Part shown: positions 16,595 through 25,491 of the stretch, one piece after another | Numbering within the stretch: the first letter of the stretch is position 1 | Layout: every line of letters begins with the position of its first letter | Source of the DNA: Streptomyces sp. CG4 | Lineage (GTDB): Bacteria; Actinomycetota; Actinomycetes; Streptomycetales; Streptomycetaceae | NCBI RefSeq assembly: GCF_041080655.1 | Contig: NZ_CP163525.1 | Location: forward strand, 7,502,001 to 7,566,000 | Direction of reading: 5' to 3' | Length of the DNA: 64,000 bases | Program-made: the position numbers and the translations under genes | The notes under the pieces: generated by a model | What the model was told of the DNA's origin: nothing | Databases searched by the model: none | Seen by the model: the letters and a program-made list of their open reading frames with translations, nothing else

Positions 16595-17296
16595 ATGACC
16601 ACACCGGGCCGGGGGCTGCACGGCCATGTCCTGGACACCCTCGGCCCCGCGATCACCGCCGGCGAGTACCCGCCGGGCAGCGTGCTGCGCACGGACGAAC
16701 TCGCCCAGCACTTCGAGGTGTCACGCTCCGTGATGCGCGAGGCGGTCCGCGTGCTGGAGTCCATGCACCTGGTCGAGTCCCGCCGCCGGGTGGGTGTGAC
16801 GGTCCGGCCGAAGGCCGAGTGGAACGTCTACGACCCGCAGGTCATCCGCTGGCGCCTCGCGGGCGCCGACCGGCCCCACCAGCTGCGCTCACTGACCGTG
16901 CTGCGCTCGGCGGTCGAACCGGTCGCGGCCGGCCTCGCCGCCAAGCACGCCACGGCCGAGCAGTGCGCCGAACTCACCGAGTGCGCGCTCGGCATGGTGG
17001 CCCACTCGCGCGGCCACGAACTGGAGGCGTACCTGATCCACGACGTCGCCTTCCACCGGGTCGTCCTGACCGCCTCCGGCAACGAGATGTTCGCCCGGCT
17101 CGGCGACGTCGTCGCGGAGGTCCTGGCCGGCCGCACCCACCACGAGGTCATGTTCGAGGACCCCGACCCGGCGGCGGTCACCCTGCACGTACAGGTCGCG
17201 GAAGCCGTCCGTGCCGGTGACGCGACCCGCGCCGAACAGCTGACCAGGGAGATCACCATGGGCGCGCTCCAGGAACTGGACATCCTGGCGCCCTGA
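16595..17296 (+). CDS. gntR: GntR-family (FCD) regulator of the gluconate operon
   Basis: 233 residues: N-terminal winged HTH (ITAGEYPPGSVL, then FEVSRSVMREAVRVLES at residues 18-55) and a helical FCD effector domain with metal-binding histidines (HDVAFHRVV, HLHVQ-like positions near 145-195). It is divergent from gntK-gntP-idnO-idnD and probably represses it until gluconate or 6-phosphogluconate appears (inference). The start lacks a ribosome-binding site and a TACGCT hexamer lies 6 nt upstream, suggesting a leaderless mRNA. Confidence 0.88.
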   Translation: MTTPGRGLHGHVLDTLGPAITAGEYPPGSVLRTDELAQHFEVSRSVMREAVRVLESMHLVESRRRVGVTVRPKAEWNVYDPQVIRWRLAGADRPHQLRSLTVLRSAVEPVAAGLAAKHATAEQCAELTECALGMVAHSRGHELEAYLIHDVAFHRVVLTASGNEMFARLGDVVAEVLAGRTHHEVMFEDPDPAAVTLHVQVAEAVRAGDATRAEQLTREITMGALQELDILAP

Positions 17297-17306
17297 CCGA
17301 CGGACG

Positions 17307-17681
17307 TCAGTCGAGGAAGTCCCCGTCCACGTACACCCACGCCCCGTCCACCCGCTCGAAGCGGCTGCGCTCGTGCAGCGAACCGCCCCGGTAGGAGGCG
17401 CGGAACGTCACCGTGCCCGTGGTGTGGAAGGCGGACCCGTCGGTGCGGTCGAGGATCTCCAGCCCCGTCCACTTCATCCGCGGGTCGAGGTCCAGGGTCT
17501 CGGGCCGGGTCCGCGGATGCCAGGTGCGCAGCAGATACCCCGCGTCCCCCGTCACGAACGCGCTGTACCGGGACCGCATCAGCAGCTCGGCGCTCGGCGC
17601 GCTCACCGGTCCCGCGTGGAAACGGCCGCAGCAGGCGTCGTAGGGCCGGGGGAGTCCGCAGGGGCAGGCACGCGAGGTCAT
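17307..17681 (-). CDS. YchJ-family protein (SEC-C zinc motif)
   Basis: 124 residues. The N-terminus carries the SEC-C zinc motif CPCGLPRPYDACCGRFH (residues 6-22), then the family core SAELLMRSRYSAFVTGD and a C-terminal NTF2-like domain. The function is unknown. ATG 17681 is used because it starts right before the zinc motif; the upstream extension is unlike the family. The hexamer CAGAAT 6 nt upstream hints at a leaderless transcript. Convergent with gntR, 10 bp apart. Confidence 0.84.
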   Translation of the reverse strand: MTSRACPCGLPRPYDACCGRFHAGPVSAPSAELLMRSRYSAFVTGDAGYLLRTWHPRTRPETLDLDPRMKWTGLEILDRTDGSAFHTTGTVTFRASYRGGSLHERSRFERVDGAWVYVDGDFLD

Positions 17682-17770
17682 GGGCCCATTCTGCCCGCAG
17701 CAGGAGAGGCGTCCGCCGCGGGCCGGATGCACAGTGGAAGGGCAGCGCAGCACAGTGAGGAGGAACGGCC

Positions 17771-18088
17771 ATGACCCGACCCGCGAGGAGCCGTCCTCCG
17801 GCCGTCAAGGAGTGGCGGCTGAACCTGTATCTGTCCGAGCACGACCCGGACACCACCGCCCGGATCGTCCTGGACACCGGGGACAACGTCCTGGAGAGCT
17901 GCGCCGAGGCCCGCCGCAGCCCGTACGACCCCGACGTACCGGAGATCGGCGACGAACTCGCGGCCGGGCGGGCGCTCATCGCCATGGGCCGGATCCTGCT
18001 GCGTGCCGCCGACGGGGACATGAAGGCGGTGGGCTCGAACGAGAAGGACGGCCCGTCGCCGCTGTGGATGGACCGGCAATGGGAATGA
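17771..18088 (+). CDS. DUF1876 domain protein
   Basis: 105-residue protein with the DUF1876 (dsRBD-like fold) pattern: VKEWRLNLYLSEHD, ARIVLDTGDNVLES and a C-terminal alpha helix (GRALIAMGRILL). These small proteins are common in Streptomyces and have no established function. An AGGAGG-type site (gaggaggaac) precedes the ATG. It stands alone, convergent with polX. Confidence 0.82.
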   Translation: MTRPARSRPPAVKEWRLNLYLSEHDPDTTARIVLDTGDNVLESCAEARRSPYDPDVPEIGDELAAGRALIAMGRILLRAADGDMKAVGSNEKDGPSPLWMDRQWE

Positions 18089-18094
18089 CGCCGC

Positions 18095-19816
18095 TCATCT
18101 CCCCTTGCGCAGGAACGCGCGCAGCCGGGTCAGCGGCCAGGTGTTGATCACGTCGTCCCGGGTGAGCCAGCCACGCTGCGCCGTGCCGACGCCGTAGCGC
18201 AGCTGCGCCAGGTGCGGGACGGCGTGGGCGTCGGTGTTCACGGCGAACTTCACACCGTGCCCGCGGGCCCGCAGGATGTCCTCGTCGCACAGGTCGAGCC
18301 GGTCCGGCTGGGCGTTCACCTCCAGCGCGGTGCCGGTGCGCGCGCACGCCGCGAACACCTCGTCCCAGTCGGCGTTGACGCCCGGCCGCTTGCCGATCAG
18401 CCGGGTCGTCGGGTGCCCGAGGATGGTGACGTACGGGTTCTCGCAGGCCCGCACCAGCCGCCGGGTCATGGCCTTTCGGCCCAGGTCGAAGTGCGAGTGC
18501 AGGGAGGCCACGCACAGGTCGAAGCCGGCCAGGAACTCCTCCGGCCAGTCCACCTCCCCGTCCGGGTCGATATTGAGCTCCGTGCCGTGCAGCAGCCGCA
18601 TCTTGTGGTGGGTGCCGTCCAGCTCCCGCAGCCGCTCCCGCTGGGCGAGGATCTTCTCGTCGGTCATGCGCTGCATGTACAGGTTGGGCGCGTGGTCGGT
18701 GACCGCGTAGTACTTGTACCCGCGCTCGGCGGCCGCCGCCACCATCTCCTCCAGCGGGGCGAGGCCGTCCGTGAGATCGGTGTGGGTGTGCAGGTCACCG
18801 CGGATGTCCCGCTCGGTCACCACCTCGGGCAGCTCGCCGTGCAGGGCCGCCTCGATCTCCCCGCGGTCCTCCCGCAGCGTCGGCGCGATCCACGGCAGCC
18901 CGAGCCGGGCGTACACCTCCTCCTCGCTGCGGGAGGCCAGCGAGTCCCCGCTCTCGGCGTCGAACAGGCCGTACTCGGAGAGCTTCAGCCCCTGGTGCAC
19001 CGCGATGGTGCGGGTACGGATGTTGTGCGCCTTCGAGCCGGTGAAGTACTGCATCGCGGCACCCCACGACTCGGGCGGCACCACCCGCAGATCCACCTGG
19101 AGCCCCTTCGCGGTGCGCACCGACGTCTTCTTCGTGCCGCGCGCGATGACCTCCGCGGTGGCGGGCAGCTCGCACAGCGCCGCCATGAACCGGTCCGACC
19201 GCTTCGCCGCGACCAGCACGTCCAGATCCCCGACGGTCTCCCGCATCCGGCGCAGCGAACCGGCGTAGGCACAGCGCGTGCAGCCGGTCACCCCGGACAG
19301 CTCGGCGACGATCTCCTCCGCGGTGTCCAGGGCCAGCGACAGCGGCACCCGGGCGCCCGCCTGCTGGAGCAGCTCGATGCCGTGCCGGATGTTGTCCTGC
19401 GTCTTCTCGCCGAAGCCCTTCAGATCGGCCAGCGCGTCCGCCTCGATCGCCGAGGTCAGCTCACTCACCGAGGAGATGTGCAGGTCCTCGTAGAGCCGCA
19501 GTGCCTTCTTGGGGCCCAGACCGGGGATGGTGATCAGCTCGCGGACCCCGGCGGGGATCTTCGCGCGGCGCTCCTCGACCACCGCCATCTTCCCCGTGCG
19601 CAGATACTCGATCACCTTGTCGGCGATCGACCGGCCCACGTTCGGGATCTCCTTCAGGCCGTCCGCGTCCAGCTTGGCGATGTCGGCCGGATAGCCGCCG
19701 ATGGCACGCGCCGCCTTCTCGTAGGCGCGCGCCTTGAAGGCGTCGCCTCCCGTGATGGCGATGAGGTCCGCGTACTCCCGCAGGAGCGCCTCGACCTCGT
19801 CATTGGGCCGGGCCAC
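18095..19816 (-). CDS. polX: Family X DNA polymerase/3'-5' exonuclease PolX
   Basis: 573 residues. N-terminal helix-hairpin-helix region (LKEIPNVGRSIADKV, ITIPGLGPKKAL), then a polymerase-X nucleotidyltransferase core with the catalytic aspartates in GDLDVLVA near residue 197 and VDLRVV near 235, and a C-terminal PHP phosphoesterase domain (DLHTHTDLTDG near 340, HSHFDLG near 438). It fills small gaps during base-excision repair. GTG 19816 is the likely start; GAGGG lies immediately upstream and TAGACT 6 nt upstream, so either a very short leader or leaderless initiation is possible. Confidence 0.95.
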   Translation of the reverse strand: MARPNDEVEALLREYADLIAITGGDAFKARAYEKAARAIGGYPADIAKLDADGLKEIPNVGRSIADKVIEYLRTGKMAVVEERRAKIPAGVRELITIPGLGPKKALRLYEDLHISSVSELTSAIEADALADLKGFGEKTQDNIRHGIELLQQAGARVPLSLALDTAEEIVAELSGVTGCTRCAYAGSLRRMRETVGDLDVLVAAKRSDRFMAALCELPATAEVIARGTKKTSVRTAKGLQVDLRVVPPESWGAAMQYFTGSKAHNIRTRTIAVHQGLKLSEYGLFDAESGDSLASRSEEEVYARLGLPWIAPTLREDRGEIEAALHGELPEVVTERDIRGDLHTHTDLTDGLAPLEEMVAAAAERGYKYYAVTDHAPNLYMQRMTDEKILAQRERLRELDGTHHKMRLLHGTELNIDPDGEVDWPEEFLAGFDLCVASLHSHFDLGRKAMTRRLVRACENPYVTILGHPTTRLIGKRPGVNADWDEVFAACARTGTALEVNAQPDRLDLCDEDILRARGHGVKFAVNTDAHAVPHLAQLRYGVGTAQRGWLTRDDVINTWPLTRLRAFLRKGR

Positions 19817-19825
19817 CCCTCAAGT

Positions 19826-21256
19826 CTAGGGAAGGTTGCCGGGCATCGGCAGCGGCGGCAGCTTCGCCCCGTGCACCCACGCCTGGAACAGCCCGTCCAG
19901 CGGCTCATCGGCGAACCGGGCCACATGCTCGGTGAACACCGCCGTCGTCACCGTCCCGTTCCGGTGCAGCCGCACCCAGGCGCGCAGCATGCGGAAGAAC
20001 GCGTCGTCGCCGAGCGCGCAGCGCAGCGCGTGCAGGACCAGACCGCCGCGCTCGTAGAGCCGGTCGTCGAACATCGACCGGCGCCCCGGATCGGCGAGCC
20101 GCAGATCCTGCGGCAGCCCGGCCAGCAACCGGTGTGCGGCGGCCGCGAGTTGCTGCGCGCTGCGGCCGCCCGAGCGCTCGGACCACAGCCACTCCGCGTA
20201 CTTGGCGAAACCCTCGTTCAGCCAGATGTGCCGCCAGTCGGCTATGGACACACAGTTGCCGAACCACTGGTGCGCCAGCTCGTGCGCCACCAGCCGCTCC
20301 GAACCGCGGGCGCCGTCCACGTGGTTGGAGCCGAACAGCGACAACCCCTGTGCCTCGACCGGCACATCGAGCTCCTCCTCGGTCACCGCGACCGCGTACT
20401 CCTCGAACGGGTACGGCCCGAACAGCTCCTGGAACAGCTCCATCATCGCGGGCTGCCGCGCGAAGTCCCGGGAGAACTCCGGCAGCAGATGAGCCGGGAT
20501 GTGCCCGTGCTGCGGCACCCCGCCCGGCCCCGGATCGCCCAGCAGCACCGTCTGGAACTTGCCGATCGCGAGCCCGACGAGATAGCTCGACGTGGGAGCG
20601 GACTGCTCGTACACCCAGGTGGTCGTCGACGCCTTCGTCGTCCGGGTCAGCAGCCGCCCGCCCGAGACCACCGCGTACGCCGACGGCGTGGTCACCGAGA
20701 TCAGATACGACGCCTTGTCGGCGGGCCGGTCGTTGCACGGATACCAGGACGGCGCCCCGATCGGCTGGCTCGCCACCAGCGCCCCGTCCGCCAGTTCCTC
20801 CCAGCCGATCCCGCCCCAGGGGCTGACCACCGGTTTCGGGTTCCCGGACCAGTGCACCTCGACGGTGAAGGCGGCCCCGGCCCGCAACGGCTTCGCCGGC
20901 TTCACCCGCAGCCTGCCGCCCCGGTGCGTGTAGTGCGGCTGCCGGCCGTCCACCCGGATCCGGCCGATCTTGAAGTCGGCCAGATTGAGCTGGAACTCGG
21001 GCAGCGGCGCCCGGCCCGCGATGGCGTTGATCCGCGCGGTGCCCGCCAGCCGGTTCGGGCCCGGGCGGTAGTCCAGCGTGAGCTCGTAGCGGTGCACCCG
21101 GTAGCGGGCGTCACCGTTGTCCGGGAAGTACGAGTCCGGACCGACCGACTGCTGAACTGCCACTGCTGTGTCTGCTCCCTGCGCTGTGCCACCACTCTGT
21201 GCCGGTGCATCCCGCACCCGCTGCCGACCCGAGCGGCCCGCGCTCAGGAACGCCAC
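19826..21256 (-). CDS. M1-family zinc aminopeptidase coupled to the Pls-type synthetase
   Basis: 476-residue gluzincin. HELAHQW (zinc His325, His329, catalytic Glu326) and NEGFAKYAEW (zinc Glu348) have exact M1 spacing. The usual exopeptidase GxMEN motif is replaced by EAQGLSLF near 301-308. No signal peptide or transmembrane helix is seen. GTG 21256 overlaps the upstream synthetase by 13 bp, implying translational coupling; GTG 21163 is an alternative start that keeps the whole catalytic domain. From memory, in epsilon-poly-L-lysine producers an aminopeptidase-type degrading enzyme accompanies the synthetase, so a self-protection or trimming role is a reasonable inference. Confidence 0.88.
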   Translation of the reverse strand: MAFLSAGRSGRQRVRDAPAQSGGTAQGADTAVAVQQSVGPDSYFPDNGDARYRVHRYELTLDYRPGPNRLAGTARINAIAGRAPLPEFQLNLADFKIGRIRVDGRQPHYTHRGGRLRVKPAKPLRAGAAFTVEVHWSGNPKPVVSPWGGIGWEELADGALVASQPIGAPSWYPCNDRPADKASYLISVTTPSAYAVVSGGRLLTRTTKASTTTWVYEQSAPTSSYLVGLAIGKFQTVLLGDPGPGGVPQHGHIPAHLLPEFSRDFARQPAMMELFQELFGPYPFEEYAVAVTEEELDVPVEAQGLSLFGSNHVDGARGSERLVAHELAHQWFGNCVSIADWRHIWLNEGFAKYAEWLWSERSGGRSAQQLAAAAHRLLAGLPQDLRLADPGRRSMFDDRLYERGGLVLHALRCALGDDAFFRMLRAWVRLHRNGTVTTAVFTEHVARFADEPLDGLFQAWVHGAKLPPLPMPGNLP

Positions 21257-24200
21257 GCCTCGATCGGGTTGCCGAGCCAGCGGGTGTCGTCCGGGACGGA
21301 CTCGGCTGCCATGACGAGCGACGCGGGACCCAGGGTCGCACGCGCCCCGACCGCGCTGCCGGGCAGCACGATCCCGCCAGGGCCCAGCGTGGCGCCCTCA
21401 CGGAGAACCACAGTATCCGTCCGCAAGATCCGGTCGTGGAAGAGGTGGGTCTGCAGGACGCAGCCACGGTTCACGGTCGCGGCGTCCTCCAGGGTCACCA
21501 GGTCCGTCTCCGGCAGCCAGTAGCTCTCCACCCACACGCCCTTGCCGATGCGCGCGCCGAGCCCGCGCAGCCATGCCGTCATCACCGGCGTGCCCGGCAC
21601 GGCCCCGGCCAGCCACGGCACCGCCAGCACCTCGACGAACGTGTCCGCGAGCTCGTTGCGCCACACGAAGGAGCTCCACAGCGGATGCTCCCCGGCCCGG
21701 TGCCGCCCCACGAGCAGCCACTTCGCGAGGACCGAGACGACCGCCGCGGCCACACCCGCCCCGAGCAGCACCACACCCGACAGCGCCCACGCCCACGGGC
21801 CCAGCGCACACAGCGCCGCCACCGTCGCCGCGGCCAGCGCCGCCGAGCACAGCACCGGCACGATCCGGCACAGCTCCACCAGCCCGCGCGCCCACAGGAG
21901 CCGGGCCGGCGGGTCGTACGTACGGCTCTGGTCCCCGTCGGCGGTGCTGCGCGGCAGCTTCACCGGCGGCAGCCCCAGATACGAGGTGCCCTTCTTCGCC
22001 TTCTTCGGCGTCGCCGACAGCACACCGACCAGGCCGCCGTCCGGCACCCGCCGCCCCGGCGCGGTCATCCCCGAGTTCCCGAGGAACGCCCGCCGCCCGA
22101 TCCGCGCGTGCCCGATCCGCACCCAGCCGCCGCCCAGCTCGTACGGCGCGGTCAGCGTGTCGTCCGCGAGGAACGCGCCCTCGCCGACGGTGGTCAGGCT
22201 CGGCAGCGCCAGCACGGTCGACACCTCGGCGCCCCGCCCGATCCGCATCCCCAGCAGCCGCAGCCACACCGGCGTGACCAGCCCGGCGTACAGCGGGAAC
22301 AGGGTCTCGCGGGCCCGGTCCATCAGCTGGGTCACAGTCCACGCCTGCCAGCCGACCCGGCTGTGCGTCGGATGCGTGCCCTCCCGCAGCCCCAGGCTCA
22401 GCAGCCGTACGGAGACCAGGATCAGCAGCGCGTACGCCAGCCCGTAGGCCAGCGTGGCCGGGACCAGCCCGAGCGCGGCCCCGCGCAGCGCCTGGGCGAG
22501 GGAGCCGCCGGGCGTCACGAAGAGCCGGGCGACCAGCAGCGCGGCCCCGCCGGCGAGCAACGGCAGGGCACTCAGCGCGAGACCGGTGATGCCGTACATG
22601 ACCCGCCAGTACGTGCCCCGCTGCGGGCGTTCCTTGGGCCAGTTGCGCTTGGCCTTGCCCAGCTTGACCGCGGGCGCGCCCGCCCACCGCTGACCGGTGG
22701 GCACCTGCCCGGACACCGCGGAACCCGGCGCCACCTCGGCCCGCTTGCCGACCCGGGCGCCCGGGAAGAGCATGCTGCGGGTGCCGACGACGGCGTGCGC
22801 GCCGACCTTGACCGTGCCGATCTCCAGCCGGTCGCCGTCCAGCCAGTACCCGGACAGGTCGACCTCGGACTCGACGGCCGCGCCCCGGCCCACCTTGAGC
22901 AGGCCGGTGACCGGCGGCAGCGAGTGCAGATCCACCTCGGGCCCGATCCTGGCGCCCAGCGCCCGCGCGTACCGCTCCAGCCAGGATCCGGTCAGCGTGG
23001 TGGCCCCGCTGAACTCGGCCAGCCGCTCGGCGGCCCACAGCCGCAGGTGCACGCTGCCGCCCCGCGTATACCGCCCGGGTGCGAGGCCCCGCAGCAGCAG
23101 CCGCGCCCCGCCCGCCGCGACCGCGATCCGGCCGGGCGGGGTGAAGAACAGCAGCGCACCGGCCGCGAGCAGCCACCAGGGGGCGGTGGGCAGCCAGCCG
23201 TAGCCGGGCAGCAGGTTCCCGACGGCGGCCAGGGCCAGCGTCCAGCGCAGCCCGAGCAGGGTGACCAGCGGGACGAGCAGCAGGAGCTGCAGCGCCTGGG
23301 CGCGGACCGGGACCGGCGCGACCGTCCGCCGCGCGCCGTCGTCCTGCACGGACGCCTCCAGCCGCCGCGCCAGCTTGCGCAGGACGGGCTGCTGGTAGAT
23401 GTCGAGGACGGCGACGCTCGGGTAGCGGGTGCGCAGCCGGGTGGTGAGCTGGGCGGCGGCGAGGCTGCCGCCGCCGATCGCGAAGAAGTCGTCGGATGCG
23501 CCGGTCACCGGGATGCCCAGGACCTCCGCCCACTGCTCGGCGAGCCAGGCCTCGGTGCCGTACAGATCGGCCTTGGGGGTCTCCACACCCTCCAGCGGCC
23601 AGGGCAGGGCGCTCCGGTCCACCTTCCCGGACGTCCGGGTCGGCAGCTCGGCGACGGGCGCGAGCAGCGGCACCAGCGCGGCGGGCAGCGCGGCCCGCAG
23701 CTTCTCCACGGCGGCCGCGTGGTCCCAGCCGTCCTGGGTGACGACATAGCCGACGAGTAGCTGATTGCCGCTGCGGGCGGTGCGCACGGCGGCCGCGGCC
23801 CCCGCCACCCCGGGCAGCGCCTGCAGCGCGGCATCCACCTCGCCCAGCTCGATCCGCCGCCCGCCGAGCTTGATCTGCTCGTCGGCCCGCCCCAGGAAGA
23901 CCAGCCCTTCGGGATCGGCCTTGACCAGGTCACCGCTCCGATAGGCCCGCTCCCAGCCGAGGGATTCCAGCGGCGCGTACTTCTCCGCGTCCTTCTCGGC
24001 GTCGAGGTACCGCGCGAGCCCGACCCCGCCGATCACGAGCTGCCCGCTGCCGCCCATGGCCACCGGTTCCCCGGCGTCATCCACGACGGCGAGCTCCCAC
24101 CCGCCCAGGGGCAGCCCGATCCGGATGGGCTCCTCGCCGGTGAGCAGCGCGGCGCAGGCCACGACGGTCGCCTCGGTCGGCCCGTAGGTGTTCCACACCT

Positions 24201-25212
24201 CGCGCCCCTCGGTGACCAGCCGCTGCGCCAGTTCGGGCGGGCAGGCCTCGCCGCCGAAGATCAGCAGCCGTACGTCGTTGAGGGTTTCGGGCTCCCACAG
24301 CGCGGCCAGCGTGGGCACGGTGGACACGACCGTGATCTCCTGCTCGACCAGCCACGGCCCGAGATCGGCACCGCTCCTGACCTGCGACCGTGGCACCGGC
24401 ACCAGACAGGCGCCGTACCGCCAGGCCAGCCACATCTCCTCGCAGGACGCGTCGAAGGCGACCGACAGCCCGGCCATGACCCGGTCGCCGGGCCCGATCG
24501 GCTCCTCGGTCAGGAACAGCGCGGCCTCGGCATCCACGAAGGCGGCGGCGCTGCGGTGGGTGACGGCGACGCCCTTGGGCTTCCCGGTGGACCCGGAGGT
24601 GAAGATGATCCAGGCGTCGTGCTCGGCACCGGGCCGCGCGGCGGGGGAGCCGGAGGCGCCGTGCGCGGTGCCGGTTTGGCTGATGGTGCCGACGTGGCTG
24701 ACGGTGCCGGCCTGGTCGACGGTGCTGGCGTGGCCGATGGTGTCGGCGTGGTCGGCGACGGCGTGCCCGGTGACGGTGATGCCGTGCCCGGCGCCGATGA
24801 CCGCCCGCACCCCGGCCTCCCCGAAGACCAGCTCGGCCCGCTCGTCCGGGTCCTCGGCATCGACGGGGACATAGGCGGCACCGGCGGCGAGGACGGCGAG
24901 GATCGCGACGTACAGCTCATTGGTCCCCGAGGGAACCCGCACCCCGACCCGGTCCCCGAGCCCGACCCCCTCGCCCGCCAGCCGCTGCCGCAGCCGCTCC
25001 ACCTCGACGGCCAGCGCGCGGTAGGTGAGGCATGCCGTACCGTCGTCCAGGGCGGGCTCGTCCGGGTGGGACCGCACGGTCGCGTCGAAGAGGTCGACCA
25101 GGGTGCGCGGCGAGGCCGCGGGACCCGCGGAGAACCGCGCCCGGTCGCCGAACTGCGTGCGGATCTCTTCGTCGAGCAGGCCGAGAGCGCTGCTCTCGTC
25201 TATGGCTGCCAT
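21244..25212 (-). CDS. pls: Pls/PosA-type nonribosomal peptide synthetase (putative epsilon-poly-L-lysine synthetase)
   Basis: 1322 residues, close to the 1319 known for Streptomyces epsilon-poly-L-lysine synthetase. Order: adenylation domain (FTSGSTGKPKG at 204-214, YGPTEAT near 343, SGK near 530), carrier domain with pantetheine serine in IGGGS (Ser583), then six membrane segments separating three tandem left-handed-beta-helix-like domains; there is no condensation or thioesterase domain. Aligning by eye to GrsA gives pocket residues D254, A255, E258, S297, I318, G320, T342, V350, V351, K530, that is DAESIGTVVK, very like lysine codes. Five hexapeptide repeats lie between core motifs A2 and A3. 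A related cationic polymer (ornithine, diaminobutyrate) is the alternative. First gene of a two-gene operon. Confidence 0.88.
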   Translation of the reverse strand: MAAIDESSALGLLDEEIRTQFGDRARFSAGPAASPRTLVDLFDATVRSHPDEPALDDGTACLTYRALAVEVERLRQRLAGEGVGLGDRVGVRVPSGTNELYVAILAVLAAGAAYVPVDAEDPDERAELVFGEAGVRAVIGAGHGITVTGHAVADHADTIGHASTVDQAGTVSHVGTISQTGTAHGASGSPAARPGAEHDAWIIFTSGSTGKPKGVAVTHRSAAAFVDAEAALFLTEEPIGPGDRVMAGLSVAFDASCEEMWLAWRYGACLVPVPRSQVRSGADLGPWLVEQEITVVSTVPTLAALWEPETLNDVRLLIFGGEACPPELAQRLVTEGREVWNTYGPTEATVVACAALLTGEEPIRIGLPLGGWELAVVDDAGEPVAMGGSGQLVIGGVGLARYLDAEKDAEKYAPLESLGWERAYRSGDLVKADPEGLVFLGRADEQIKLGGRRIELGEVDAALQALPGVAGAAAAVRTARSGNQLLVGYVVTQDGWDHAAAVEKLRAALPAALVPLLAPVAELPTRTSGKVDRSALPWPLEGVETPKADLYGTEAWLAEQWAEVLGIPVTGASDDFFAIGGGSLAAAQLTTRLRTRYPSVAVLDIYQQPVLRKLARRLEASVQDDGARRTVAPVPVRAQALQLLLLVPLVTLLGLRWTLALAAVGNLLPGYGWLPTAPWWLLAAGALLFFTPPGRIAVAAGGARLLLRGLAPGRYTRGGSVHLRLWAAERLAEFSGATTLTGSWLERYARALGARIGPEVDLHSLPPVTGLLKVGRGAAVESEVDLSGYWLDGDRLEIGTVKVGAHAVVGTRSMLFPGARVGKRAEVAPGSAVSGQVPTGQRWAGAPAVKLGKAKRNWPKERPQRGTYWRVMYGITGLALSALPLLAGGAALLVARLFVTPGGSLAQALRGAALGLVPATLAYGLAYALLILVSVRLLSLGLREGTHPTHSRVGWQAWTVTQLMDRARETLFPLYAGLVTPVWLRLLGMRIGRGAEVSTVLALPSLTTVGEGAFLADDTLTAPYELGGGWVRIGHARIGRRAFLGNSGMTAPGRRVPDGGLVGVLSATPKKAKKGTSYLGLPPVKLPRSTADGDQSRTYDPPARLLWARGLVELCRIVPVLCSAALAAATVAALCALGPWAWALSGVVLLGAGVAAAVVSVLAKWLLVGRHRAGEHPLWSSFVWRNELADTFVEVLAVPWLAGAVPGTPVMTAWLRGLGARIGKGVWVESYWLPETDLVTLEDAATVNRGCVLQTHLFHDRILRTDTVVLREGATLGPGGIVLPGSAVGARATLGPASLVMAAESVPDDTRWLGNPIEAWRS
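24668..24757 (-). repeat. Five degenerate 18-bp tandem repeats inside the adenylation domain
   Basis: Units beginning GTGCCG or a variant start at 24668, 24686, 24704, 24722 and 24740. On the coding strand they give hexapeptides of the pattern hydrophobic-small-His/Gln-x-x-Thr (about residues 153-182 of the synthetase). They form a low-complexity insertion not expected in adenylation domains. Confidence 0.85.
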
Positions 25213-25252
25213 CAGGTCCTCACGTCGGTTCGGCCGAAGTCACAAACCAGAA

Positions 25253-25258
25253 ATTTTA
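25253..25258 (-). promoter_or_regulatory. Candidate -10 for the pls operon
   Basis: TAAAAT on the minus strand within a rare AT-rich patch, 41 nt before the pls ATG. No convincing -35 is seen, so this is tentative. Confidence 0.35.
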
Positions 25259-25458
25259 GTACGACGCTAGGCGCAGGCTCTTCGTCCGGCCACTCGGCAG
25301 GGCCCTGCCCGCGGCCGCGGGGGACCCGGCCCGACGCCCCTGAGCTGCCGTTCCGCACCCCGCACGAGACATGCCCCACACACCGCCAAGGAGCGGACAT
25401 CCAGGGGCAGTTCGCGGGGAGCGGGGCCCTCGGGCGGGCCGGTGCGGAGGACACGAAG

Positions 25459-25484
25459 AAGGCCCCTGCGTGAGCAGGGGCCTT
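25459..25484 (-). terminator. Terminator downstream of tRNA-Leu
   Basis: Perfect 11-bp stem AAGGCCCCTGC/GCAGGGGCCTT with a 4-nt loop, 8 nt beyond the tRNA 3' end, followed by a T-rich run on the minus strand. Confidence 0.85.
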
Positions 25485-25491
25485 CGATGGT

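Noticed and set aside
18212..21523. 1103-codon plus-strand frame opposite polX and the M1 peptidase
   Set aside because: Shadow of two well-supported genes; no domain recognisable.
21244..25212. Horizontal transfer of the synthetase locus next to tRNA-Leu
   Set aside because: A tRNA is adjacent, but there is no integrase, no repeated tRNA 3' end visible within the window, and base composition looks like its neighbours.
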